Positions 7,927 through 16,457 of a stretch of DNA of 64,000 nucleotides are shown here, in pieces. The stretch spans positions 86,142 through 150,141 of the forward strand of contig JANRIX010000031.1 of assembly GCA_033764435.1 (NCBI GenBank), read 5' to 3'. This DNA is from JAEUMY01 sp033764435. Lineage in GTDB: Bacteria; Pseudomonadota; Gammaproteobacteria; Burkholderiales; Usitatibacteraceae. Both the position numbers and the translations under genes were made by a program. The notes beneath the pieces were generated by a model, which ran no database searches, was not told the DNA's origin, and saw only the letters and a list, made by a program, of their open reading frames with translations. Numbering within the stretch: the first letter of the stretch is position 1; every line of letters starts with the position of its first letter.

Positions 7927-9951
7927 ATGGCCAAGAAAAACAACCGTCTTACCGTTGAACACCTCTGGAAGATGAAGCGACAGGGCGGGCTCTCGTTGTC
8001 GCCTGATGGCTCACAGGCCGTGGCGTCGGTCACGTCCTACGACATGGATGCCAACAAGGCGCAATCCTCGCTGTGGCTGCTGTCCACCTTTGGCGGCGAG
8101 CCGCGCCAGCTCACGACGTGTGGTGAGAAGGATGGCGAGCCGGCATGGTCGCCGGATGGCAAGTGGATTGCATTCGTGGCCAAGCGCACCGAAGGCGACA
8201 AGAAGGATGAAGAGCCGCAGCTCTACGTCATCGCGCCCGATGGCGGCGAAGCGCGCCGCGTCACCAAGCTGGCCACGGGTGTGGCCGGCATCAAGTGGTT
8301 TCCCGATTCGAAGAAGCTGGCCGCCATTACCTGGGTCTGGCCCGATCTCAAGGGTGAGAAGCAGCAGGCCGAAAAGCTGAAGGCACACAACGAATCCAAG
8401 GTGAAGGCCCATGTGGTCGAACACGCCGCCTATCGCTACTGGGACCACTGGCTCTCCGACGGCCGCGTCCCGCACGTGATCACCATTGATCTCGCTTCGG
8501 GCAAGGTGAAGGATCTGTTCGAAGGCACAAAGTACGAACTGAAACAGGCTGATACGGCGGGTTACTACTACGACATCGCGCCTGACGGAAAGGAGATCGT
8601 GTTCAGCTTCGATCCGGCCGAGGAGAAGCGCTTCGACCACGAGCACCATCTGGTCACGCTGGACCTGAAGAGCGGCAAGTTCCGTACGCTCACCGACAAG
8701 TCGTCACTGAACCATGAGCACCCCGCGTATTCGCCCGACGGCAAGTGGATCGCCTGCGTCACCAACAATCTCCGCAAGAGCTATATCGCCCAGGACAAGT
8801 TGACGCTCATCGAGCGCAAGACGGGCAAACTGACCATTCATTCAGCCAAGTGGGATCGCGGCGTGAATGCGCCGCTGAAGTGGGCCGGAGACAGCCAGTC
8901 GGTCTGGTTCACCGCCGAGGACAGCGCACGCACCCATCTCTTCCGTTTCGCGCTGGAGGTGAAGACGCCCGAGATCATCGGGCAGGGCGGCACGGTCACC
9001 GACTTCGCCGTGACCGGGGAACATGCCGTCTTCGTGCGCAACAACATGTCCACGCCCCCGCGAATATTCGCAACGGATCTCGTCACTGGCGTGGAGTCGC
9101 CCCTGGAGGACTTCAATGGCCCCGTCATGGCCGGCATCAGGCTGGGCAAGGTCGAGGAGTTCTACATTCCCGGCTTCAACGGCGACAGCACGCAGATATG
9201 GGCCATCTATCCGCCGGATTTCGATCCGAAGAAGAAGTGGCCGCTAGTGCACAACATCCACGGCGGCCCGCATTCCTGCTGGGGCGACAACTTCCACTTC
9301 CGCTGGAACAACCACACATTTGCTGCGCAGGGCTATGTAGTTTTGTGCGTGAACTATCACGGCTCTTCAAGCTTCGGCCAGGACTGGAACGAATCCATCA
9401 ACGAGGACTGGGGTCGCCGCGAGCATGCCGACGTCGAGGCCGGCACCGATTTCATGCTGAAGCAGGGCTACATCGACAAGAACCGCCTCGCCGCCACCGG
9501 CGGCAGTTATGGCGGCTACATGGTGGCGTGGATGAACAGCAGGAATGGCGCCAAGAAAGGCGGCGACCGCTACAAGGCTTACGTCTGTCACGCCGGCTGC
9601 TTCGACTGGGTCGCGATGATGTCCGACGACGCCTACTACTGGCATCCGAAAGAGCTGGGCGCGTTCTATTGGGACGATTTCAAGAAGGTCGAAGGTCAGA
9701 ACCCGCGCGCGCTGGTGAAGCCGATGCAGACCCCAACCTTGGTGATCCACGGTCTGCTCGACTACCGCGTGCCAGATTCACAAGGCCTTGCCTACTACAA
9801 CTCGCTGAAGGCCAAGGGCGTGGATGCGCGACTGGTCTTCTTCCCGGACGAAAACCACTGGATCCTGAAGCCGCAGAACTCGCGGCTCTGGTACCAGGAG
9901 TACTTCGGGTGGCTGAAGCGTTATATCGGAGCAGGTGCAACGAAGAAGTAG
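7927..9951 (+). CDS. S9-family prolyl oligopeptidase / acylaminoacyl peptidase
   Basis: Starting at ATG 7927 (MAKKNNRLTVEHLW) the protein has 674 residues; the frame is open further upstream, but that part overlaps the phoX promoter region. No signal peptide is seen, so it is probably cytoplasmic. Residues 1 to about 400 form a TolB/DPP-IV-like propeller with repeated SPDG motifs (LSLSPDG, PAWSPDGKWIAF, PAYSPDGKWIAC). The C-terminal alpha/beta hydrolase has the nucleophile in GGSYGGY, the acid in GLLDYRVP and the histidine in ENHW, so the triad is complete. Such enzymes trim oligopeptides or remove N-acylated residues. It is transcribed divergently from phoX and appears to be a single-gene unit. 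A GCGAATATTCGC palindrome lies within it at 9060. Confidence 0.9.
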   Translation: MAKKNNRLTVEHLWKMKRQGGLSLSPDGSQAVASVTSYDMDANKAQSSLWLLSTFGGEPRQLTTCGEKDGEPAWSPDGKWIAFVAKRTEGDKKDEEPQLYVIAPDGGEARRVTKLATGVAGIKWFPDSKKLAAITWVWPDLKGEKQQAEKLKAHNESKVKAHVVEHAAYRYWDHWLSDGRVPHVITIDLASGKVKDLFEGTKYELKQADTAGYYYDIAPDGKEIVFSFDPAEEKRFDHEHHLVTLDLKSGKFRTLTDKSSLNHEHPAYSPDGKWIACVTNNLRKSYIAQDKLTLIERKTGKLTIHSAKWDRGVNAPLKWAGDSQSVWFTAEDSARTHLFRFALEVKTPEIIGQGGTVTDFAVTGEHAVFVRNNMSTPPRIFATDLVTGVESPLEDFNGPVMAGIRLGKVEEFYIPGFNGDSTQIWAIYPPDFDPKKKWPLVHNIHGGPHSCWGDNFHFRWNNHTFAAQGYVVLCVNYHGSSSFGQDWNESINEDWGRREHADVEAGTDFMLKQGYIDKNRLAATGGSYGGYMVAWMNSRNGAKKGGDRYKAYVCHAGCFDWVAMMSDDAYYWHPKELGAFYWDDFKKVEGQNPRALVKPMQTPTLVIHGLLDYRVPDSQGLAYYNSLKAKGVDARLVFFPDENHWILKPQNSRLWYQEYFGWLKRYIGAGATKK

Positions 9952-10066
9952 CAAGTCTCGCCGGCGAAGCAGGCACTGGAACCTTCGCGCACATGCGCGG
10001 TCTGCTGATCGTCAGGCCGCGCCGGCGCAGGCGCCGCTCGTTCGCACGGGGCTGGTTGGTTCGGAT

Positions 10067-10108
10067 TTGACGTGAGTCAAAAAGGCGCGGCGCAGACCCT
10101 CCTATCCT
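10067..10108 (+). promoter_or_regulatory. FNR/ANR-type box with -10 element, usp promoter
   Basis: TTGACGTGAGTCAA at 10067-10080 is a perfect TTGAC-N4-GTCAA dyad of the FNR/ANR/DNR type. TATCCT at 10103-10108 is 22 bp downstream. If transcription starts at 10115, the dyad is centred at -41.5, the classical position for class II activation by FNR-family proteins. It precedes a universal stress protein gene, a common member of FNR/ANR regulons. Confidence 0.65.
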
Positions 10109-10140
10109 CCAATCCATCCATTCCGTCCGGAGCGAACACC

Positions 10141-11001
10141 ATGAAGCGAATTCTTGCGGCCACCGACTTTTCCGACCTGGGCAATGCTGCCGCGCTGCGC
10201 GCCGCGCAGCTGGCCAAACAGCATGGTGCCGCGTTGCGCTGCCTCCATGCTGTCCCCAGCGAAATTGCCTTGCGGAGCATCTTTGCCGACGTAACCGACA
10301 GCTTCGTGGAGGAATTCCGCACCGCCACGACCAAGCAGGCCGATTCGTTCGGGCAGGCGCTTCGCGAAGTGCGCGGCGAGCCGGTCGCCGTCGAATGTCT
10401 GGATGGTTCACCGCATCGCGTGGTGCTGGACGCGGCGGAGGACTGGGGCGCCGACTTGCTGGTGGCGGGCGCCCATGGCCAAGGCGCGATGGAACAGCTC
10501 TTTCTCGGCGGCACGATATCCAAGCTGATGGCAGGCGCAGAATGTCCGCTGCTCATCGTGCGCAAGGCGCAGCAACGTCCGTATCAGGCCGTGCTGGCCG
10601 CGGTGGATCTGCAGGCGCGGTCCAAGGAGGTCATGGCCGCCGCGCTGACCATGTCAACCACGCATATCGAAGTCTTCCACGCGATGCAGCCCCCGTTGGA
10701 AAGCCGGCTCCGCATGTACGGCGTCAGTGACGACATCGTGAAGCGGCTGGCTGGCCAGCAGTCCGAGCACGTCAATACGGTTTTGAAGTCGCTCATCGAT
10801 GCCACCCCCGAGCCGACTCGCCTGAGTCCGCGCGTTGGCAAGGGACACCCCAATACGGCCGTTCTTGAGGCAATCGCGCTACGCGCCGCAGATTTGTTGG
10901 TCATCGGCAAGCACGGCGGCGGCCGCTTCGCCGAGCGGGTTCTGGGCAGCGTGCCCAAGTTCCTGGCCTACAACGCGGGCTGCGACATCCTGATTGTCTG
11001 A
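10141..11001 (+). CDS. Tandem universal stress protein (UspA family)
   Basis: The start at 10141 is preceded by CCGGAGCG. The 286-residue protein has two Usp domains in tandem: residues 1 to about 140, opening MKRILAATDFSD and closing LLIVRKA, and about 145-286, closing ILIV. The nucleotide-binding signature is recognisable in both halves (GAHGQGAMEQLFLGGTISKL; GKHGGGRFAERVLGSVPKF). Two-domain Usp proteins of this sort are induced by oxygen limitation in several proteobacteria. The next gene, a formate/nitrite-type channel, starts 30 bp later, so both probably share the FNR-type promoter at 10067-10108. The molecular role of Usp proteins is poorly defined. Confidence 0.92.
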   Translation: MKRILAATDFSDLGNAAALRAAQLAKQHGAALRCLHAVPSEIALRSIFADVTDSFVEEFRTATTKQADSFGQALREVRGEPVAVECLDGSPHRVVLDAAEDWGADLLVAGAHGQGAMEQLFLGGTISKLMAGAECPLLIVRKAQQRPYQAVLAAVDLQARSKEVMAAALTMSTTHIEVFHAMQPPLESRLRMYGVSDDIVKRLAGQQSEHVNTVLKSLIDATPEPTRLSPRVGKGHPNTAVLEAIALRAADLLVIGKHGGGRFAERVLGSVPKFLAYNAGCDILIV

Positions 11002-11031
11002 CGTGGTCAGGGGCCTGCTCACTCACCGTAC

Positions 11032-11835
11032 ATGAGCCAGGACGCGTACGCGCCCGCAGAGATCGCTGCGCGCGTGGAAACCCTTGGCGTGGCCAAGGCG
11101 CGCATGCCGTTCCTCAAGACGGCATTGCTGGGCATGCTGGCTGGCGCCTTCATCGGACTTGGCGCATTGTTTTCGACACTGGTGCTGGCAGACGCCAGTC
11201 TCAGCTTTGCCGTGCAGCGTGTCGCGGCCGGTATCTGCTTCGCGCTCGGGCTTTTCATGGTTGTGGTGGCTGGCGCGGAACTCTTCACCGGCAACAATCT
11301 GCTCGCCATGGCCTGGGCAGCGCGGCGAATCACGACGGCGGAAGTGCTGCGGAACTGGAGCATCGTGTGCCTGGCCAACTTCGTCGGTGCCGCGGGTCTG
11401 GCAGTCGTCGTCTATCTCTCGGGTCACTGGCACATGAATGGCGAGGCCGTGGGCAAGACCTATCACGCCATCGCGGCGAGCAAGTCGGCGCTGCCGCTCT
11501 GGGAGGCATTCTGGCGCGGCGTCCTTTGCAACGTGCTGGTGTGCATGGCCGTGTGGATGGCGCTGGGCGGGCGCAGCGTGACCGATCGCGCCATCGCTGT
11601 CGTGCCGCCGGTGGCGGCCTTTGTCGCAGCGGGCTTCGAGCACTCCATCGCCAACATGTACTACTTTCCGCTGGCTTGGCTGCTGTCGGGTGATCTTGGC
11701 CTGTCGGCACCGGCGTTGGGCGACATGACCATGAATCTCATCGTGGTGATTCTGGGCAATCTCCTGGGTGGCAGCGTTCTGGTTGCGCTGGTGTACTGGG
11801 TCATCTATCTGCGAGACGCAAAGCGCGGCGACTGA
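11032..11835 (+). CDS. Formate/nitrite transporter family channel
   Basis: This 267-residue integral membrane protein has about six hydrophobic segments. Family signatures are GALFSTLVL, the AELFTGNNLLAMAWAARRI segment, and GFEHSIANMYYFPLAWL near residue 205, which holds the conserved central histidine. The length matches FocA/NirC (about 270-285). The family conducts small monovalent anions (formate, nitrite, hydrosulfide) across the inner membrane. Which one it prefers is not deducible: no formate lyase or nitrite reductase gene is adjacent. It follows the tandem Usp gene by 30 bp and converges on the P-type ATPase gene with 31 bp between stops, inside a unit flanked by FNR-type boxes. Confidence 0.9.
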   Translation: MSQDAYAPAEIAARVETLGVAKARMPFLKTALLGMLAGAFIGLGALFSTLVLADASLSFAVQRVAAGICFALGLFMVVVAGAELFTGNNLLAMAWAARRITTAEVLRNWSIVCLANFVGAAGLAVVVYLSGHWHMNGEAVGKTYHAIAASKSALPLWEAFWRGVLCNVLVCMAVWMALGGRSVTDRAIAVVPPVAAFVAAGFEHSIANMYYFPLAWLLSGDLGLSAPALGDMTMNLIVVILGNLLGGSVLVALVYWVIYLRDAKRGD

Positions 11836-11866
11836 GCGGTCTGCGCGGCAGGCGGCACCGTGCCAC

Positions 11867-14581
11867 TCATGCCGGCATGACCGCTGGCTGGCCAATGCCG
11901 GTCACCCGGCGCGCGATCTTCTCCAGTTCCACGCACAGCGCGGGCAACAATCCCACGGCCAGTACACGCACCCATTCATCGGGCGAAAGTGCCGCAGTTT
12001 GAAAGAATCGCTGCATCGGCTCGGTGTGGACGTAAGCGAGCTGCAGCAACCCGCAGGCCGCAATCGCGATCCAGACCTGGCGGTTGCCGAAAAGCCCCTC
12101 GAAGGTCAGCACGCTCTGGTGAAGATGGCGGCTCGCGATGAGGTAGAACATTTCTGCGGACACGATGGCCGACACCGCCATGGTTCGGGCAGTCTCAAGC
12201 GTGGCGCCGCGTTCGATTTCCCAGAGGAACAGCCCCAGCGCACCGCCCGCCATCAGCACCGACACCATGATGAGCCGCCAGAGAAAGAACCAGGACAGCA
12301 GAGGCTGGCCGGGCGGACGCGGCGGCCGGCGCATGACATCGCCTTCCGGCGGCTCGAACGCAAGGGCCAGTCCCAGCGTTGCCGAAGTCACGAGATTGAT
12401 CCACAGCACCTGCGCGGCAGTCATCGGCAGCAGGAGCTCGAACAGGATGGCGGCCACTACCACCAGTCCCTCGCCGCCATTGGTGGGCAGCATGAAGATC
12501 ACGAATTTCTGGATGTTGTCGTAAATGCCGCGCCCTGCGCGCACGGCGTTGGCAATAGTGGCGAAGTTGTCGTCGGCCAGCACCACGTCAGCCGCCTCCT
12601 TCGCCGCCTCGGTACCCTTGTTGCCCATGGCCACGCCGACATCCGCGCGCTTCAGCGCCGGCGCGTCGTTGACACCGTCGCCGGTCATGGCGACGATTTC
12701 GCCATGCTTCTGCAGCGCCCGCACCAGGCGCAGCTTGTGCTCGGGGCTCGCACGTGCGTACACGTCCACCTCCGGCACCAGCCGTTCCAGCGCGGCATCG
12801 TCCAATGCCTCGATATCCGCGCCGGTGAGCGCCCGTTCGCCGTTGCCGATGCGCAGTTGCGCGGCGACCGCACGCGCGGTGTCGGGATGGTCGCCGGTGA
12901 TCATTTTCACGCGGATGCCCGCGGACTGGCAGTGCGCGACGGCGGCAATGGCTTCCTCTCGCGGGGGATCCAGCATGCCGGCCAATGCCAGCATGCGGAA
13001 ACCGCCCTGCATGTCGGCAAAGCTCAGCTCGCGCTGCTGAACAGGAACGATCCGCTCGGCCAACGCAAGCACACGCAATCCGAGTGCGGCGCACTCGCTG
13101 GCCGCCTGTCGCCAGCGCTCCAGGCCTGAGCCGTCGGCGCACATTTCCAGGATGCGTTCTGGCGCGCCCTTCACCAGAATGCGGGCTTGGCCGCTGTGGT
13201 CATGGTTCAGCGTCGCCATGAAACGGTGGTCGGACTCGAAAGGGATGACATCCACGCGGGGCCATTCGGCGTGTTCGAGCGCGGGGTCCAGTCCCGATTT
13301 CATCGCGAGCGCGAGCAGGGCGCCTTCGGTGGGGTCGCCCTGCATGTCCCACGTATCGTCCTTGAGGTGAAGCTGTGCGTCGTTGCAGAGCAGTGCCGCG
13401 CGCGCGGCTTCCCGGATCGCATTGTCCGGTGGCACGGGCTGGCCGTCGCGATGCAGTCCGCCGTCAGGCGCGTAGCCGATGCCGCTGACTGCGTAGATCG
13501 CGTCTGGTGTCACCAGCCGCTGCACTGTCATCTCATTGCGAGTGAGCGTGCCTGTCTTGTCCGAGCAGATGACGGTAACCGATCCGAGCGCCTCCACGGC
13601 GGGCAGGTGGCGGACGATGGCGTGGCGCGCCGCCATGCGCCGCACACCGAGCGCCAGCGTGATGGCCATGATCGCGGGCAGGCCTTCCGGAATGGCGGAT
13701 GCGGCCAGCGCGACCACCATCATGAACATCTCGCTGGGCGGATGGCCGCGCCACATCACACCGATCGCGAATGTCGCGGCGGACATGAGCACGATGATCA
13801 GCGCCAGCCACCGCCCGAAGCCTTCGATCTGACGCAGCAGCGGCGTGGTGACGCTGCGCACCTGCTCCAGCAACGTGCCGATGCGGCCGAGCTCGGTCTG
13901 TTGCCCGGTGGCGACCGCGACCCCGACGACCTGACCAGCGGCCACCAGCGTGCCGGCGTAGAGCATGGAGCGCCGATCAGCGATGGCGGCATCCGCCGGA
14001 ACCGGTTCGACCGACTTGTCGACGACGGTGGACTCACCGGTTAGCAATGCCTCGTTCACCCGCACGCCCTTGCCACCAATCATGCGCAGATCGGCCGGGA
14101 CCTTGTCGCCCGAGGCCAGCAGCACGATGTCGCCCGGCACGATGTTGTCCGCAAGAATATCGAGCCGCTCGCCGTCACGCAGCGCAGCGGCGTGCGGGCT
14201 TAGCAGATTGCGGATCGCTTCCAGCGCCTGCTCGGCCTTCTGCTCCTGAATGAAGCCGATGATGGTGTTGACGAGAACCACCAGCAACAGCACGGCCGTG
14301 TCGACCCACTGACCCAGCGTGGCGGTGATGCCGGCAGCGGCCAGCATGATGTAGATCAGCACGTTGTGCAGTTGTCGACCCAGCCGCGTCCACCAGCGGT
14401 CGCGCTCGGCGGCAGGCAGACGGTTCGGGCCGTGCCGGGCCAGTCTGCGGGTCACGTCCGGTTGCGAGAGGCCCAGCGCAGCGTGGGTGTCGAGCCGCAG
14501 AAGGACAACGTCGGCGGGCAGCGCGTGCCAACACGGCGTCGCACCATCTGAAACCGCCGGATGTGTCGTCCCCTGTGTCAT
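11867..14581 (-). CDS. P-type cation-transporting ATPase (P2-like, Ca2+/cation)
   Basis: The 904-residue protein has the full P-type ATPase layout: an N-terminal cation-ATPase domain, an actuator with LLTGESTVVDK, the membrane motif SAIPEGLPA typical of P2 calcium/SERCA-like pumps, the phosphorylation site CSDKTGTLT, and the hinge MTGDGVNDAPALKRADVGVAMG. About ten membrane segments are expected. Substrate is probably Ca2+ or another hard cation. PEGLP in M4 argues against a heavy-metal P1B pump, and no metal-binding CxxC domain is visible. The ATG at 14581 falls almost exactly at the start point predicted from the FNR-type promoter, so the message may be leaderless. It converges on the usp-channel unit. 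Confidence 0.9.
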   Translation of the reverse strand: MTQGTTHPAVSDGATPCWHALPADVVLLRLDTHAALGLSQPDVTRRLARHGPNRLPAAERDRWWTRLGRQLHNVLIYIMLAAAGITATLGQWVDTAVLLLVVLVNTIIGFIQEQKAEQALEAIRNLLSPHAAALRDGERLDILADNIVPGDIVLLASGDKVPADLRMIGGKGVRVNEALLTGESTVVDKSVEPVPADAAIADRRSMLYAGTLVAAGQVVGVAVATGQQTELGRIGTLLEQVRSVTTPLLRQIEGFGRWLALIIVLMSAATFAIGVMWRGHPPSEMFMMVVALAASAIPEGLPAIMAITLALGVRRMAARHAIVRHLPAVEALGSVTVICSDKTGTLTRNEMTVQRLVTPDAIYAVSGIGYAPDGGLHRDGQPVPPDNAIREAARAALLCNDAQLHLKDDTWDMQGDPTEGALLALAMKSGLDPALEHAEWPRVDVIPFESDHRFMATLNHDHSGQARILVKGAPERILEMCADGSGLERWRQAASECAALGLRVLALAERIVPVQQRELSFADMQGGFRMLALAGMLDPPREEAIAAVAHCQSAGIRVKMITGDHPDTARAVAAQLRIGNGERALTGADIEALDDAALERLVPEVDVYARASPEHKLRLVRALQKHGEIVAMTGDGVNDAPALKRADVGVAMGNKGTEAAKEAADVVLADDNFATIANAVRAGRGIYDNIQKFVIFMLPTNGGEGLVVVAAILFELLLPMTAAQVLWINLVTSATLGLALAFEPPEGDVMRRPPRPPGQPLLSWFFLWRLIMVSVLMAGGALGLFLWEIERGATLETARTMAVSAIVSAEMFYLIASRHLHQSVLTFEGLFGNRQVWIAIAACGLLQLAYVHTEPMQRFFQTAALSPDEWVRVLAVGLLPALCVELEKIARRVTGIGQPAVMPA

Positions 14582-14587
14582 GCCCTC

Positions 14588-14628
14588 AGGATAGCAATCA
14601 GCCGGCGTTCAAATTTGACTTCGATCAA
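14588..14628 (-). promoter_or_regulatory. FNR/ANR-type box with -10 element, ATPase promoter
   Basis: On the minus strand TTGATCGAAGTCAA (14628 to 14615) is a TTGAT-N4-GTCAA dyad, and TATCCT (14593 to 14588) follows after 21 bp. This is the same -10 hexamer and nearly the same spacing as in the usp promoter (22 bp). The box contains the stop codon of the upstream DUF418 gene (14625-14627). The predicted start point is within a base or two of the ATPase start codon. Confidence 0.6.
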
Positions 14629-15863
14629 ATGGTGGGCTGGCCCGTCTCTGCTGGGCGGCCGTAAACATGGCGCCGCCACCACGTTTCCATTGGCCCGGTG
14701 TCATGCTGCGCCAGCCACCATCGGCTGACGACGATCTGCGTGACGTAAACGCCGATGGCCAATGCAGCCAGGCCTGCCTGGCCGATGGTCTGGCCGAGGC
14801 CCAGACCGTAGCCGTACAGCACGAAGGAACACACCACAGACTGCGCGAGATAGTTGGTGAGCGGCATGCGACCGGCGGGCGCGAGCAGCGCGACGAGGCA
14901 CTGTACGGTCGACCGCTCCAAATTGATCATCAGCAGCGCAATCATCGCAGCCGCCTGAAACGGCATCAGCAGATCGAGAAGCGGCATCCACATGGTGAGC
15001 GCCGGATTGAATGTCACGGCGTTGTGCCATTGCATCCAAGCCCACAGCGCATTCACCGGGAGGCCGACCACGAGGCCTGTGACGAGCACCTTGCGCCAGA
15101 AAGCATGATGACGCGCGGGCCGGTCGATCCAGCCCATGCGTGCGACCAGCACGCCGAGCAGGAAAATCACCATCACTTGCGGCACCAGGAACACGAACAT
15201 GATGGTGATGGCCAGATAGTCCTGCAGCCGCTGTGCGGTCACCGCCAGAAACCCGCCGGTGGCATAGACGGAAACGATGGGCGTCTGGTTTGTCGCCCCG
15301 CTGCCCGACGGCGAATCCATCACGCCAACCACGGCGAAGACGACGCCGATGCCCACAGCCAGTAGCAGCCACTTGCGAATCGATCGCAGCAGCTGGCGCG
15401 GTCGGTAATCCAGCCGCTTGCGCAGGAAGATGGCAACCACCGCGTAGCGCGACAGGATGTCGCCGAACCAGATGAAGATGCCGTGAAATGCGCCCAGCAA
15501 TCCCAGGAACCAGAGGCGGCGGCTGTAGAGCGCATCGACATCGGCGCCACTGGCACGTGCGCGGCGCCAGATCTTCAGGAAGCCGTAGCCGAAGAGGAAG
15601 GCAAAGATGGGATAGAACTTGAACTCGCCCAGGAACGCGACCAGCACCAGAACAACGTGATCGGCCAGGGTGGAATCGTCCGTGAGGATGCCCAGCGACG
15701 GACCGGCGAGGCCGCTGGTGAAGCTCATCAGGTTGACGATGAGGATGCCGAAGAGCGCAAAGCCGCGCAGGGCATCGATGTGAGCGTCGCGTCTCGGCTG
15801 CGGTTGTGCCTGAGGCTTTGGTAGGGCGCTTGCGGCGGGTTGCGCCGCGTTATCGGATGCCAT
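14625..15863 (-). CDS. DUF418-family membrane protein (YeiB-like)
   Basis: With the start at 15863 (MASDNAAQP) the product has 412 residues. After a Pro/Gln-rich cytoplasmic leader, RIDALRGFALFGILIVN-like residues (here DALRGFALFGILIVNLMSF) mark the N-terminal family signature. About ten membrane segments follow, ending with the DUF418 region (MPLTNYLAQSVVCSF). Members are inner-membrane proteins of unknown biochemistry, sometimes compared to acyltransferase-3 proteins. Its ATG overlaps the TGA of the DUF3429 gene by one base, so the two are translationally coupled. Its 3' end carries the promoter of the next gene, the P-type ATPase. Confidence 0.85.
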   Translation of the reverse strand: MASDNAAQPAASALPKPQAQPQPRRDAHIDALRGFALFGILIVNLMSFTSGLAGPSLGILTDDSTLADHVVLVLVAFLGEFKFYPIFAFLFGYGFLKIWRRARASGADVDALYSRRLWFLGLLGAFHGIFIWFGDILSRYAVVAIFLRKRLDYRPRQLLRSIRKWLLLAVGIGVVFAVVGVMDSPSGSGATNQTPIVSVYATGGFLAVTAQRLQDYLAITIMFVFLVPQVMVIFLLGVLVARMGWIDRPARHHAFWRKVLVTGLVVGLPVNALWAWMQWHNAVTFNPALTMWMPLLDLLMPFQAAAMIALLMINLERSTVQCLVALLAPAGRMPLTNYLAQSVVCSFVLYGYGLGLGQTIGQAGLAALAIGVYVTQIVVSRWWLAQHDTGPMETWWRRHVYGRPAETGQPTI

Positions 15864-16318
15864 CAACCCGACGCGGCGCGCGACAAGGCAAACCAGGCAA
15901 TCACGAAGCAGCTTCCGACGATGGCCGTGATGAGCGAGCGCAGGCGGAAGAACCAGCGCGGAATGATGCCTTGCACCGAGAGTAAGCCGTCCAGCGCCCA
16001 GACCGCCAAGAGAATGACGAACATGCCAACCAGTTGCCAGCGCGGATCGGCCACCAGAAACAGCACGGCCCACGCGGCGAGCGCCGGCAGGACCGACAAC
16101 ACGAACAGGCGGCTGGCGCTGGTCGGGGCGCTGTCCATGATCTTGAGGGCCAGGCCCCAGTGGATGCCGCCGAGGAAGGACAGGATCACCGCCGCATAGG
16201 TGACGAGCATGACCACCGCGATGGTCTGGTGGAAGGGCCCGCCCGCGACCAGCGACAGGGTGGCGGAGAGGAAGGGCAAGGCGCCGGTGAGGACGAGAAG
16301 GGCGGGCAAGGGTTTCAT
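15863..16318 (-). CDS. DUF3429-family small membrane protein
   Basis: The start at 16318 (MKPLPALLVLTGALPF) gives 151 residues and places the first membrane helix at the N-terminus, as is usual in this family. An in-frame ATG at 16372 would add 18 residues; neither has a clear ribosome site. Four to five hydrophobic segments are visible, with the characteristic SFLGGIHWG in the second. DUF3429 proteins are inner-membrane proteins of unknown function, frequent in proteobacteria. The stop overlaps the next start by one base (TGATG arrangement), making a two-gene unit with the DUF418 gene. Confidence 0.75.
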   Translation of the reverse strand: MKPLPALLVLTGALPFLSATLSLVAGGPFHQTIAVVMLVTYAAVILSFLGGIHWGLALKIMDSAPTSASRLFVLSVLPALAAWAVLFLVADPRWQLVGMFVILLAVWALDGLLSVQGIIPRWFFRLRSLITAIVGSCFVIAWFALSRAASG

Positions 16319-16457
16319 GGAGACGGGATCGGCGCGAAAGACAGGCTTGGCGATGACACCGGGCGAAACCATCGTGCGGCCCGGCGGTGTCGGGACCGGC
16401 GAATTATAGCGATGCTAAAGTCGCCACCTGCTCCAGTCACTGCAAGGCAATCAAATC

